From Gemmatimonadota bacterium (GTDB taxonomy: Bacteria; Gemmatimonadota; Gemmatimonadetes; Longimicrobiales; Gaopeijiaceae), in contig JAJCZZ010000091.1 of assembly GCA_029262115.1 (NCBI GenBank), forward strand, positions 62,001-126,000: 64,000 nucleotides of DNA, read 5' to 3'. A program made the position numbers and the translations under genes. The notes beneath the pieces were generated by a model, which saw nothing but the letters and a program-made list of their open reading frames with translations, was not told the origin of the DNA and made no database searches. Positions 35,039 to 42,647 of the stretch are shown one piece after another. Positions within the stretch are counted from its first letter, which is position 1, and every line of letters starts with the position of its first letter.

Positions 35039-35791
35039 TCATCGACCGGTCCGCACCCATCCGGCCGTGAACAGCAGGATCGCACCGCCACCGTACTGCA
35101 TGGTCTCGTTGGGTTGGAGCACAACGACGGTCTCGATGGCGTCGAGAGGGAGGACCGGAACCAGCTCCCGTCGAACCGGGGCGCCATTCAGGAAGACGGG
35201 CAGGCAGTTGTAGAGCCGAAACTGGAAGCACGGCCCCCTCGTCGGATCGTCGATCACGACGATACTTGGTAGATTCGACCACCGAAGAAGCGCGGTGATG
35301 TCATGCCCCTTGATCAGATGCTCGTCGATGGTGGGCCGGAGAATCGGCCGGTAGCGAATGGACGCCACAGCGACGCCCAACTCCAACTGGAGGCCCCGCT
35401 CGATCTGCTCCATCCTCTCGGTCGTCACCTCGAGCCCCGGAAGCTTGATCGGCTGCGCTCGCACCAACAAATCCACCTCATAGGTGGCGCCCGCCCGACC
35501 CAGCACCACCTCTCCCGAGCGATAGGGCGCATACCCGATCCGCTCTCCCTCGACCACGTAGGTCCCCGGAGATGGAGCCGACAGCGAATACCCGCCGTCG
35601 AGGGACGAGATCGACAGATCGACGGCCTCGCCGCTCGCGTCGAGCAAGCGGATCACCGTCTGCGGAACCGCCTGGCCAGTCTCCCCGTCGAGGACCCGCC
35701 CCTGAAGGATCTGGGCGGCTGCGGGGGACGCCGCGGCCCACCCCATCGTGACGAGCCAACCGGCGAGGGTGGCCTGGGCGAGCGAAGTCAC
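35039..35791 (-). CDS. Secreted CarboxypepD_reg-like + orphan plug-like protein (copy 1)
   Basis: A 250-residue paralogue of the next gene with the same order: signal peptide (ending PAAAQ), beta-sandwich (ILQGRVLDGETGQAVPQTVIRLLD to EVDLLVRAQP), linker with LEVTTERMEQIERGLQLELG, and plug-like C terminus (CLPVFLNGAPVRRELVPVLPLDAIETVVVLQPNE). Both copies conserve a Cys pair (GPCFQFRLYNC here, NPCFIFRNGSC in copy 2) suggesting a disulfide. The GTG start overlaps the cyclophilin stop by 4 nt (GTGA), so folding helper and substrate may be cotranslated. Function unknown. Confidence 0.75.
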   Translation of the reverse strand: MTSLAQATLAGWLVTMGWAAASPAAAQILQGRVLDGETGQAVPQTVIRLLDASGEAVDLSISSLDGGYSLSAPSPGTYVVEGERIGYAPYRSGEVVLGRAGATYEVDLLVRAQPIKLPGLEVTTERMEQIERGLQLELGVAVASIRYRPILRPTIDEHLIKGHDITALLRWSNLPSIVVIDDPTRGPCFQFRLYNCLPVFLNGAPVRRELVPVLPLDAIETVVVLQPNETMQYGGGAILLFTAGWVRTGR

Positions 35792-36477
35792 CGGCCCCAC
35801 GTCTGCGTCACCCTCGTCGAGATGATCGAATCCAGATGCGGGAACGTCCGCGTCAGATACGAGTTTCCAAAGGCCCGGATCGAATCCTGCCGCGGCGCCT
35901 GCTCGGAATAGGCGTCGTAGAACCCATCGATCGCCCCAACCCCCTCGCGGATCCGCCCGATCGGCGGATAGCCCTCGATGCCCGACGCCTCGGCCGTATC
36001 GAGTCGAGTGTTGTCGGCGAGGTTCACGAACATCGTGTACGACCGCGTCTCCGGTCCCGGACGAGCGAAGCTGATCGTCCCCCGCGTATTGGACTCGACG
36101 ACCGGCTCGTCTTCCAAACGCCGGCTCACCCAGATCGAATCGAGGTGCGGCAGACCGCTGAATCCCCACTGCGCGACGAACCCAGGAACCACCCGATAGA
36201 AGCGCGCGCCCGCATAGAAGCCGTTCGCGAACAAGTAGTACGCCCGACCCACCCCCAGCGGCGACCATGATCGGTGAAAGACCGCCTCGAAGGCTCCCTC
36301 GGATGTAAGAAACTCCACCGTGAACGAGTCTGGCGCTGCGGCAGTGACCAGATCCTCGTCCGGCTCCCATAAGGGGCCCGCTGAAGCGCACGCCCCCGCA
36401 AGCAAAACCGTATTGCCGAGCAGGACCGTCCCCATCCCGAAACGCCACCGCCTCGAACGATCAGCCCAGAAGTCCAT
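35788..36477 (-). CDS. Cyclophilin-type peptidyl-prolyl isomerase, lipoprotein
   Basis: A 229-residue periplasmic cyclophilin. Leader with lipobox LLAGAC, then AFEAVFHRSWSPLGVGRAYYLFANGFYAGARFYRVVPGFVAQWGFSG, GTISFARPGPETRSYTMFVNLADNTRLD and the late IREGVGAIDGFY. The catalytic Arg and FYRVVPGF segment are conserved; TMFVNLADN corresponds to the usual QFFI. It catalyses cis-trans isomerisation of Xaa-Pro bonds during folding of exported proteins. It heads a run with two orphan plug-like proteins. Confidence 0.88.
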   Translation of the reverse strand: MDFWADRSRRWRFGMGTVLLGNTVLLAGACASAGPLWEPDEDLVTAAAPDSFTVEFLTSEGAFEAVFHRSWSPLGVGRAYYLFANGFYAGARFYRVVPGFVAQWGFSGLPHLDSIWVSRRLEDEPVVESNTRGTISFARPGPETRSYTMFVNLADNTRLDTAEASGIEGYPPIGRIREGVGAIDGFYDAYSEQAPRQDSIRAFGNSYLTRTFPHLDSIISTRVTQTWGR

Positions 36478-36505
36478 GGCTCAACTTAGGAGCCCCCGCC
36501 CCCCG

Positions 36506-36815
36506 GGGTCCAGCGAAGCGGAGACCCCGACCCTGGTGGATCGTTCAGGTATTCGTCAGCGCGGCACGCGAAGGCGCGACCCGTCGTTGGGCGAGGGCGG
36601 GTGGACGGGTCCAGCACGGCGGAGTGACGGATGCCTCGGACGAGTGCTACCGAACCGGCACTATTTCGGGTCCAGCATGATCGGGTGACGAACGCGGGGA
36701 ACGAGTGCTATCGAACCGGCACTATTTCGGGTCCAGCACGATCGAGTGACCGGCGCGGCCGACGGCGGCGACCGAAGAGGGGCGGTGGACGGGTCCAGCA
36801 TGGTGGAGTGACGGT
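36506..36815 (+). repeat. Intergenic repeat family B (61-62-bp period)
   Basis: Four units with GGGTCCAGCA cores at 36607, 36668, 36729 and 36791, each followed by an AGTGAC-like element and joined by GAACGAGTGCTATCGAACCG / GCACTATTTC-type spacers. A separate core at 36506 belongs to the hairpin type of family A (GGGGTC at 36505-36510 pairing GACCCC at 36523-36528). No ORF explains the periodicity. Confidence 0.85.
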
Positions 36816-36884
36816 GCGGCTCAACGCGGCAGGACACCCGCGAGCGGAGCGAGTCGGTCGCCGATATAATGCGCCCCTCCCTGA

Positions 36885-37119
36885 GGGTCCAGCGAAGCGC
36901 CGACCCACCACCCGCACGCTCAGATATCCCGAACGAGAAAGAAACGTCCGACCGGGGTCCAGCGAAGCGCCGACCCCGATCGCCCGCACGCTCCAGACGT
37001 CTCGAACGTAAAGAACGTCCGACCGGGGTCCAGCGAAGCGGAGACCCCGACCGTCCGCACGCTCCAGACATCCCGAACGCAAAGAACGTCCGACCGGGGT
37101 CCAGCGAAGCGCCGACCCC
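36885..37119 (+). repeat. Intergenic repeat family A (70-71-bp period, hairpin core)
   Basis: Four units with GGGTCCAGCGAAGCG cores at 36885, 36955, 37026 and 37097. Except in the first, weaker copy, each core is a hairpin: GGGGTC ... GACCCC enclosing CAGCGAAGCG. The loop contains GCGAAGC, a sequence known to form an exceptionally stable DNA mini-hairpin. Spacers are near-identical (CCGCACGCTCCAGACATCCC, GAACGCAAAGAACGTCCGAC). It lies between the cyclophilin gene and the end of menB. Confidence 0.9.
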
Positions 37120-37190
37120 GACCGCCCAGATCTCCCGACCGCACCCACGTACCAACGCCCCGAACCCCCGAACAGTTCGAGGTGCGTCAG

Positions 37191-37289
37191 ATTGGATGCT
37201 AGGCAAGGAAGCTGAGCACCGGATTCCGAGGAGTAGCGAAAGCTACTTCGCAGGAAACGGAGCGGAAGCAGACGCAGCATAGCGCCAAT
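37191..37289 (+). ncRNA. Candidate structured RNA element with GAAA-capped hairpin
   Basis: About 99 nt that folds on itself by inspection. Closing stem: ATTGG (37191-37195) with CCAAT (37285-37289), then GCTA (37198-37201) with TAGC (37280-37283). Inner arm: GCT (37211) with AGC (37261), CCG (37219) with CGG (37258), TTCC (37224) with GGAA (37253), a GA/GCA internal loop, and an 8-bp stem GGAGTAGC/GCTACTTC (37230-37249) capped by GAAA. The sequence following it, CGCCAATATGACGCGCCCCT, has a near copy at 36859-36882. It is either a structured RNA or a folded mobile repeat; no known family recognised. Orientation is chosen from the GAAA loop. Confidence 0.5.
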
Positions 37290-37305
37290 ATGACGCGCCC
37301 CTCCC

Positions 37306-38145
37306 CTACCAGGGGAGCCACGGATACTGTGAAAAATCCGGCTCCCTCTTCTCATTGTAGGCGTTCTTCCCTTCCTGCCCCTGCTCGGTCATGTAGAACA
37401 ACAGCGTGGCGTTCCCCGCCAGCTCCTGAAGCCCGGCCTGTCCATCCACGTCCGCATTGAAGGCGCTCTTCAGCAAACGAATGGCCAGCGGAGACTTCTT
37501 CATGATCTCACGCGCCCAGGCCCATCCTTCCGCCTCGAGTTCGTCGATGGGAACGACCTTGTTGACCAGCCCCATCTCATAGGCTTCGTCGGCGGAATAC
37601 TGGCGGCACAGGTACCAGATCTCGCGGGCGCGCTTCTGCCCGACGATGCGCGCCAGGTAGCTCGATCCGAAGCCGCCGTCGAACGAGCCCACGATCGGAC
37701 CGGTCTGCCCGAACACGGCATTGTCGGCCGCGAGGGTCAGGTCGCATACGACGTGGAGCACGTGCCCGCCGCCGATCGCGTAGCCCGCGACCAGAGCGAT
37801 GACCGGTTTCGGCATGGAGCGGATGTAGCGCTGGAGCTCGAGGACGTTCAGACGCGGCACGCCGCTCTTCCCCACGTATCCCGCTTCCCCTCGGACTTTC
37901 TGGTCGCCCCCGCTGCAGAAGGCGTACTTCCCATCCTTCGCGGGGCCGTTTCCGGTCAGGAGCACGACACCGATCGAGATGTCCTCGCCGGCGTCCCTGA
38001 AGGCCTCCTGCATCTCCAGGAGAGTGTCGGGCCGGAACGCGTTCCTCACTTCGGGACGGTTGAACGCGATCCGCGCCACACCGTCACACTTGTGATAGGT
38101 GATGTCGTCGAACTGCTTGACTTCCTTCCAGTCGGGCTTGGTCAT
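37306..38145 (-). CDS. menB: 1,4-Dihydroxy-2-naphthoyl-CoA synthase
   Basis: A 279-residue crotonase-fold enzyme. MenB-specific features: [90 protein letters not shown] and the C-terminal [15 protein letters not shown]. It closes the naphthoate ring from o-succinylbenzoyl-CoA. It is the last gene of blaI-menF-menD-menB, overlapping menD by 4 nt (ATGA). Confidence 0.97.
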   Translation of the reverse strand: MTKPDWKEVKQFDDITYHKCDGVARIAFNRPEVRNAFRPDTLLEMQEAFRDAGEDISIGVVLLTGNGPAKDGKYAFCSGGDQKVRGEAGYVGKSGVPRLNVLELQRYIRSMPKPVIALVAGYAIGGGHVLHVVCDLTLAADNAVFGQTGPIVGSFDGGFGSSYLARIVGQKRAREIWYLCRQYSADEAYEMGLVNKVVPIDELEAEGWAWAREIMKKSPLAIRLLKSAFNADVDGQAGLQELAGNATLLFYMTEQGQEGKNAYNEKREPDFSQYPWLPW

Positions 38146-39998
38146 GATGTGGGATTTCCGTTGGGTTTTTGTTCGAAATGATCTGCAAGAGCCTCTCGCA
38201 CGGCTTGCGCAACCATCGACGCGAACGCCCTCCGAGCTCGATGAGCATGTCCGCTGTGGGCCCGGACGCGAACGATCCGGGTGCCGCCGGCCTCGAGGGC
38301 CAATCGTACGGTCCGGCCCACTTCTCCGATCGCGGCATCGACCAGCGTTACTCCGTGGAGCGCGGCAGTGTGCGCGAAGTCCAGACCGTGAGGGGTCGTG
38401 AAGTATGTGGTGAAGTGCGGGTCGTGCTCCGCAATCGGAAGCATCCCGAAGATACCCCCGCCGTCGTTGTCGATCAGCACGAAGACGACCGGAAGGTCAG
38501 GCTCACGCGCGAACAGGAGCCCGTTCTGGTCATGGAAGAGCGCGAGGTCGCCGAGCACGCAGACGGTGGGCCTCTCGGCGGTCGCCGCGCCGAAGGCGCT
38601 ACTGACGATGCCATCGATCCCGCTCGCGCCCCGGTTGCCCACGATGCGGACGCCGTGGTCCCTCGGAAGGAGTCGCGCATCGAGGTCCCGCACCGGCATT
38701 GAGCTCGACACGAACAGGGTCGCTCCATCCGGGAGGGCGTCCGCGACGAGGGCGGGAACCGCACCTTCGTCGGAGGCACCAGCCGCCCCCTCGTCCGGCT
38801 CCATACCGGCGCCGACGTCAGCCGCCGCTTGGAACAGTTCCCGCACCGCGGTGCCTGCGTCGAACCACGGAGACGACGCTCGGGCGCGCACGTCCCCTCC
38901 GCCCAACTTCTCGGGACCGAGCGAGGCCAACCCGTCCAGCACCTCCGCGGGATCGCACGGCACATAGCCATACGCGAGCGCCGCGTGGTCCTTCCAGCGC
39001 CCCCCGTCGTCGACGACGATCTGCTTGGTACCCCGATGCTCCGACAGCCAGGTCAGCAGCGACGCCGATGTCGGGGCGGCGCCGACCCGCAGAATGAGGT
39101 CCGCCTCGAGGCCTGCCCGCATCTCCGGCTCACGGAGAAAGAGGTCGTAGCCGGCAACCGCCACCGCTTCGCACCCATCGGCCTGACGCGCTCCGGACAG
39201 GGGGTCTGCCAGCACAGGCACGCCCGCTGCTTGGGCGAAGCGGACGACGGAGGCGCCCAACCGGTCCGGGTCGGGCCGGGGTCCCGCCACGAGCACCACC
39301 CGACTGGCCGACCTGACCTCGTGCGCCAGTTCTGCCAGATCTCGTGAACCAAGCCGCCGAGGGGAAGGGGCCGCGGCCACGAACGGCACCCCGTCGGGTC
39401 GCCCGCTGCCGGCCGTCGGCGCCGCTTCCAGAAACGCGAGGATCGCAGGATCGTCGGTCCCGGGCTCGAGCGGCTTGTCAAACGGGAAATTCACGTGCAC
39501 GGGACCGGCGGGCGCCCCGCGCGCCGCAAGTACCGCCCGGCAGGCCAGCATCCGGAGAGTTCGAAACGCCCCTTCCGATAACTCCGGTAGGCCGGTGTCG
39601 AAGAAGGCGCGCGGATACTCTCCGTAAAGCCGCACCTGGTCGATGGTCTGGTTTGCGTCCAAGCCCCGCGCGCCCGGCGGCCGGTCGGCCGTCAGGAGCA
39701 GAAGCGGGACCTCCGACTGCGCCGCCTCGATCACAGCCGGATACAGATTGGCCGTGGCCGTCCCGGACGTCGTGACCACGGCGGCTGGCCCCCGCCCCAC
39801 CTTCCCCACACCAAGTGCGAAGAAGCCGGCCGATCGCTCGTCGAAGTGGACGCGCATGCGGAAGCCGCCATGATGCGCCATCGCCATGACGAGGGGAGTC
39901 GACCGGCTTCCAGGAGCCACGACGACGTCGCGGACGCCGCAGCGCGCCAGTTCGTCGACGAACGCGCGGGCCCACAGAGTGGTGAGGGCTGCGCTCAC
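38142..39998 (-). CDS. menD: SEPHCHC synthase
   Basis: A 618-residue ThDP-dependent enzyme. N-terminal ThDP domain ([61 protein letters not shown]), a middle domain, and the C-terminal Mg/ThDP domain ([49 protein letters not shown]). It joins isochorismate and 2-oxoglutarate with loss of CO2. About 50 residues longer than typical, in part an Ala/Asp-rich segment around [19 protein letters not shown] overlaps couple it to both menF and menB. Confidence 0.96.
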   Translation of the reverse strand: MSAALTTLWARAFVDELARCGVRDVVVAPGSRSTPLVMAMAHHGGFRMRVHFDERSAGFFALGVGKVGRGPAAVVTTSGTATANLYPAVIEAAQSEVPLLLLTADRPPGARGLDANQTIDQVRLYGEYPRAFFDTGLPELSEGAFRTLRMLACRAVLAARGAPAGPVHVNFPFDKPLEPGTDDPAILAFLEAAPTAGSGRPDGVPFVAAAPSPRRLGSRDLAELAHEVRSASRVVLVAGPRPDPDRLGASVVRFAQAAGVPVLADPLSGARQADGCEAVAVAGYDLFLREPEMRAGLEADLILRVGAAPTSASLLTWLSEHRGTKQIVVDDGGRWKDHAALAYGYVPCDPAEVLDGLASLGPEKLGGGDVRARASSPWFDAGTAVRELFQAAADVGAGMEPDEGAAGASDEGAVPALVADALPDGATLFVSSSMPVRDLDARLLPRDHGVRIVGNRGASGIDGIVSSAFGAATAERPTVCVLGDLALFHDQNGLLFAREPDLPVVFVLIDNDGGGIFGMLPIAEHDPHFTTYFTTPHGLDFAHTAALHGVTLVDAAIGEVGRTVRLALEAGGTRIVRVRAHSGHAHRARRAFASMVAQAVREALADHFEQKPNGNPTS

Positions 39999-41485
39999 GC
40001 GCGGTCGGCGGCCGAGGTCTCGGCGGTCGCGGGGTCGTCAACGATCACGGCGCTCACAGGCTCGCCAACGACCCCGGCGGTCGACGGTTCGTCCAGGCCC
40101 ATGCCGCTCGCGGGCTCGTCCAGGACCACACCGCTCGAGCGCAGCGCTTCGAGCACGGGCGTGAACTTGATCCGCGTCTCCTCCCACTCGAGCGCCGGAA
40201 CGGATCCGTCCACGATGCCCGCGCCCGCGAACAGGCGCCAGGCTCCGTCACGGAGGACCGCCGTCCGCAGCGCCGGGGCGAACACTCCGTTCCCATCCCC
40301 ATCAAACCACCCCACCGGTCCGGCATACCACCCCCGGTCGAACGGTTCCTCTTCCGCGAGGACATCGAGCGCCGCGTCCCGCGGGAGACCGCACACCGCG
40401 GGAGTCGGATGGAGCAGGCGGAGCAGGTCGAGGATCCCGGTTCCCGCCCCCACGCTCGCGCGGATCTCCGTCTCGAGATGCTGGATGCGGGCGAGGGTCA
40501 GCACGTGGGGCTGTGGGTCGGTGCGGATCTGGTGCGCCACCGTTTCGAGCCGAGCCACGACATCGTCGCGCACCACCCGCTGCTCTGCCCGATCCTTCTC
40601 GCTGGCCAATAGGGCGGCGGCCAGTTCGGCCTGTTCCCGCAGACTTCCGCCACGGCGGATAGAGCCCGCCACGGCGGTTGCATGGAACACACCGTCGCGT
40701 AACGTCACCACCGTCTCCGGCGCGGCTCCGACCAGCGCGGCGCCCGGCATCGGTTCGAACAGGAACACATGGCTGCCCCGGTTCTCGACCCACAGGTGCG
40801 CCACCACGTCGACCGGATCGAGCGCTCCTTCGATCTGAACGTCCAACGTCCGAGCGAGAACGACCTTGGCCACCCTCCCCGACTGGATCGCTTCGAGCGA
40901 CTCCTCCACCGCACGCTCCCATGCAGGCCGATCTGTGGCCGACACTCGACCCAGAACGCGAGCCGCCGCCGCCCGGGCAGGGAGCCCTCGCGAGGCGAGG
41001 TCGGCACGGAGCGCCTCCGCTTCACGCCGGAGCCGAACCGCGGCGCTGGCCTCCTGGCCGGGATCCACCAGTTCGCGGATCCGAAGCCACGCATCTCCGG
41101 ATGCATCGCCCTCGAGTTCCATACGTGGTAGGTGGAAGAGGGCCGGCGGGAAATCCTGCCACACATCGTCCGCGCGGTGGTCCGACCGAAACGACATCCC
41201 CCCGTAGAACCGAGCGCGAGGCGCCCGCGTGGTGCCCACCAGGATCGGGTGGCGCACGATGGCGGCCGCGGCCTCTCGCACCCGACCGTACCGGTCCCCA
41301 TGTGCCGCGTCGGATACCACCACCTCGGCGACCAACCCGCCGTGAGCGACCCAGCGATCTTCCCGGGCCCAGAATCCGCGAGGCCCGCCGGCCATGTGCC
41401 GCAGGAACGGCTCCGGACGGAGATCCGGCGCAGGCACCGTGACAGTCGCGAGGCGCCGCGCGGCGGGGTCGGGGGTGGAAATCAC
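39995..41485 (-). CDS. menF: Isochorismate synthase
   Basis: A 496-residue chorismate-utilising enzyme. The C-terminal catalytic domain has KVVLARTLDVQ, VFLFEPMPGAALVGAAPETVV, AVAGSIRRGG, HPTPAVCGLPRDAALDVL and FDRGWYAGPVGWFDGDGNGVF. It converts chorismate to isochorismate, the committed step to menaquinone; a role in siderophore synthesis is unlikely given the men neighbours. The GTG start has AGGAG about 8 nt upstream. A Pro/Val-rich tail (SSGVVLDEPASGMGLDEPST and onward) is an unusual low-complexity extension. Confidence 0.95.
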   Translation of the reverse strand: MISTPDPAARRLATVTVPAPDLRPEPFLRHMAGGPRGFWAREDRWVAHGGLVAEVVVSDAAHGDRYGRVREAAAAIVRHPILVGTTRAPRARFYGGMSFRSDHRADDVWQDFPPALFHLPRMELEGDASGDAWLRIRELVDPGQEASAAVRLRREAEALRADLASRGLPARAAAARVLGRVSATDRPAWERAVEESLEAIQSGRVAKVVLARTLDVQIEGALDPVDVVAHLWVENRGSHVFLFEPMPGAALVGAAPETVVTLRDGVFHATAVAGSIRRGGSLREQAELAAALLASEKDRAEQRVVRDDVVARLETVAHQIRTDPQPHVLTLARIQHLETEIRASVGAGTGILDLLRLLHPTPAVCGLPRDAALDVLAEEEPFDRGWYAGPVGWFDGDGNGVFAPALRTAVLRDGAWRLFAGAGIVDGSVPALEWEETRIKFTPVLEALRSSGVVLDEPASGMGLDEPSTAGVVGEPVSAVIVDDPATAETSAADRA

Positions 41486-41502
41486 GCGGTCGGCTCCTGG
41501 AC

Positions 41503-41886
41503 CTACCGGCCCTCGGACTCCGCTCGATCGATGAGCGCGCGGATACGGGCGAGTTCGCCCGCGTCGACTTCGTCAGCACGCACGAGGTGGGTCATCAGAG
41601 CGGCCGGGTCGCCCCCGAACAAGCTCTCGGTGAGCTCTTTCACCTTGGATCGGCGCACTGCGGCGCGAGACACGGCGGCCCGATACACGTACTGCCGCCC
41701 CTGACGTCGGTGCGCGACCACGCCCTTCTTCTCCAGCCGGGTGAGAAGCGTCGCGACGGTCGTCAGCGCCAGCGAACGGTCGCCGTCCAGACCGTCCCGG
41801 ACCGCCTGGGTCGTCGCCTCTCCCGCATCCCAGAGCACCTGGAGGATGGAGAGCTGAAGCCCTGTGAGCCCGACGGTCTCTTCCAA
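41503..41886 (-). CDS. BlaI/MecI/CopY-family transcriptional repressor
   Basis: A 127-residue winged-helix repressor: LTGLQLSILQVLWDAGEATTQAVRDGL, SLALTTVATLLTRLEKKGVVAHRRQGRQYVYRA, and a dimerisation tail with LTESLFGGDPAALMTHLV. BlaI relatives repress adjacent genes and are often released by a BlaR-type protease, but no blaR-like gene is next to it. It lies 17 nt upstream of menF on the same strand, an unexpected partner for menaquinone genes. TTG start is inferred because GGGAGG precedes it and no ATG or GTG is available in frame. Confidence 0.88.
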   Translation of the reverse strand: MEETVGLTGLQLSILQVLWDAGEATTQAVRDGLDGDRSLALTTVATLLTRLEKKGVVAHRRQGRQYVYRAAVSRAAVRRSKVKELTESLFGGDPAALMTHLVRADEVDAGELARIRALIDRAESEGR

Positions 41887-42005
41887 CCTCCCTTCTCCTC
41901 GCCGAGTGGATGCGTCACTCCGAGCGGCCGTTTCGCGCGCGCGCCGGCCCTTAAGGGTGCCAATCTACCACCGGAGCAAGGGAAGGTGCACCACGAGCCG
42001 AGTGG

Positions 42006-42458
42006 CTACCGAGGCGTCGGAACGGCGACGATCTCGTACCCGCTCTCCTCGTCGGCGATCTCCCGCGAGTAATCGATGAAGAAGTCCATGGGGATGCCCG
42101 TGGTCGGATCCCACACCACCTGAATCTCGTCGGCCCGCCTCGCGACGGCGTCTTCGAGCACGTCGAAGAGGCCGTCCACCGATGGGAACACCGACGCAAA
42201 GTCCCGAGGCACAGCCTCGCCCGTGTCAACGTAGACCCGCCCGACGACCGTGGAACCACTGACCTCGACTTCGACGGGCCCCCGTGCCTCTGCGCCGCAA
42301 AAGCACTGACGGTGGATCGAATACCGGTAGGACGCGGGGCGGTTCGCCCGCCAGACGGCCCGATTCACCTCGATCTCGTCCGAAAGGCCCGGAGGCGGTC
42401 CCTGATCGGAGCACGCGACTGTGCCGAGGAGAAGCGCGAGAAGGCAACGGCGGAGCAT
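42006..42458 (-). CDS. DUF6174-type lipoprotein
   Basis: A 150-residue lipoprotein: leader MLRRCLLALLLGTVAC with lipobox, then NRAVWRANRPASYRYSIHRQCFCGAEARGPVEVEVSGSTVVG, VFPSVDGLFDVLEDAVARRADEIQVVWDPTTGIPMDFFIDYSR. The YRYSxxxxCFC motif and VDGLFDVLEDA segment match the DUF6174 family, small lipoproteins of unknown function. ATG at 42458 is chosen for AAGGGA upstream and the correct leader. Confidence 0.8.
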   Translation of the reverse strand: MLRRCLLALLLGTVACSDQGPPPGLSDEIEVNRAVWRANRPASYRYSIHRQCFCGAEARGPVEVEVSGSTVVGRVYVDTGEAVPRDFASVFPSVDGLFDVLEDAVARRADEIQVVWDPTTGIPMDFFIDYSREIADEESGYEIVAVPTPR

Positions 42459-42647
42459 CGGAGGTCCCTTGATATGGGTCTGGTGCGGCGTACCCGCCGG
42501 TGTCGGTACCCGGCGACCGCGTGATCGCGCCACTATAACGACGAAGGCCCAGTACATGTGACGGCGCCGCGCAACCTTTCGCCCGGCCCACCGCCCGGCA
42601 CATTTTTGGGCCGTTCCCCTTTCCCATCAAGACTGGCTGCATCGCCG

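Noticed and set aside
36506-37119. CRISPR array
   Set aside because: Cores are short, spacers are near-identical rather than unique, periods differ between two halves and no cas gene is nearby.
37191-37289. Group II intron domain V
   Set aside because: A GAAA-capped hairpin is present but the AGC catalytic triad and CGGTTY-type closing sequence are not, and no reverse transcriptase is nearby.
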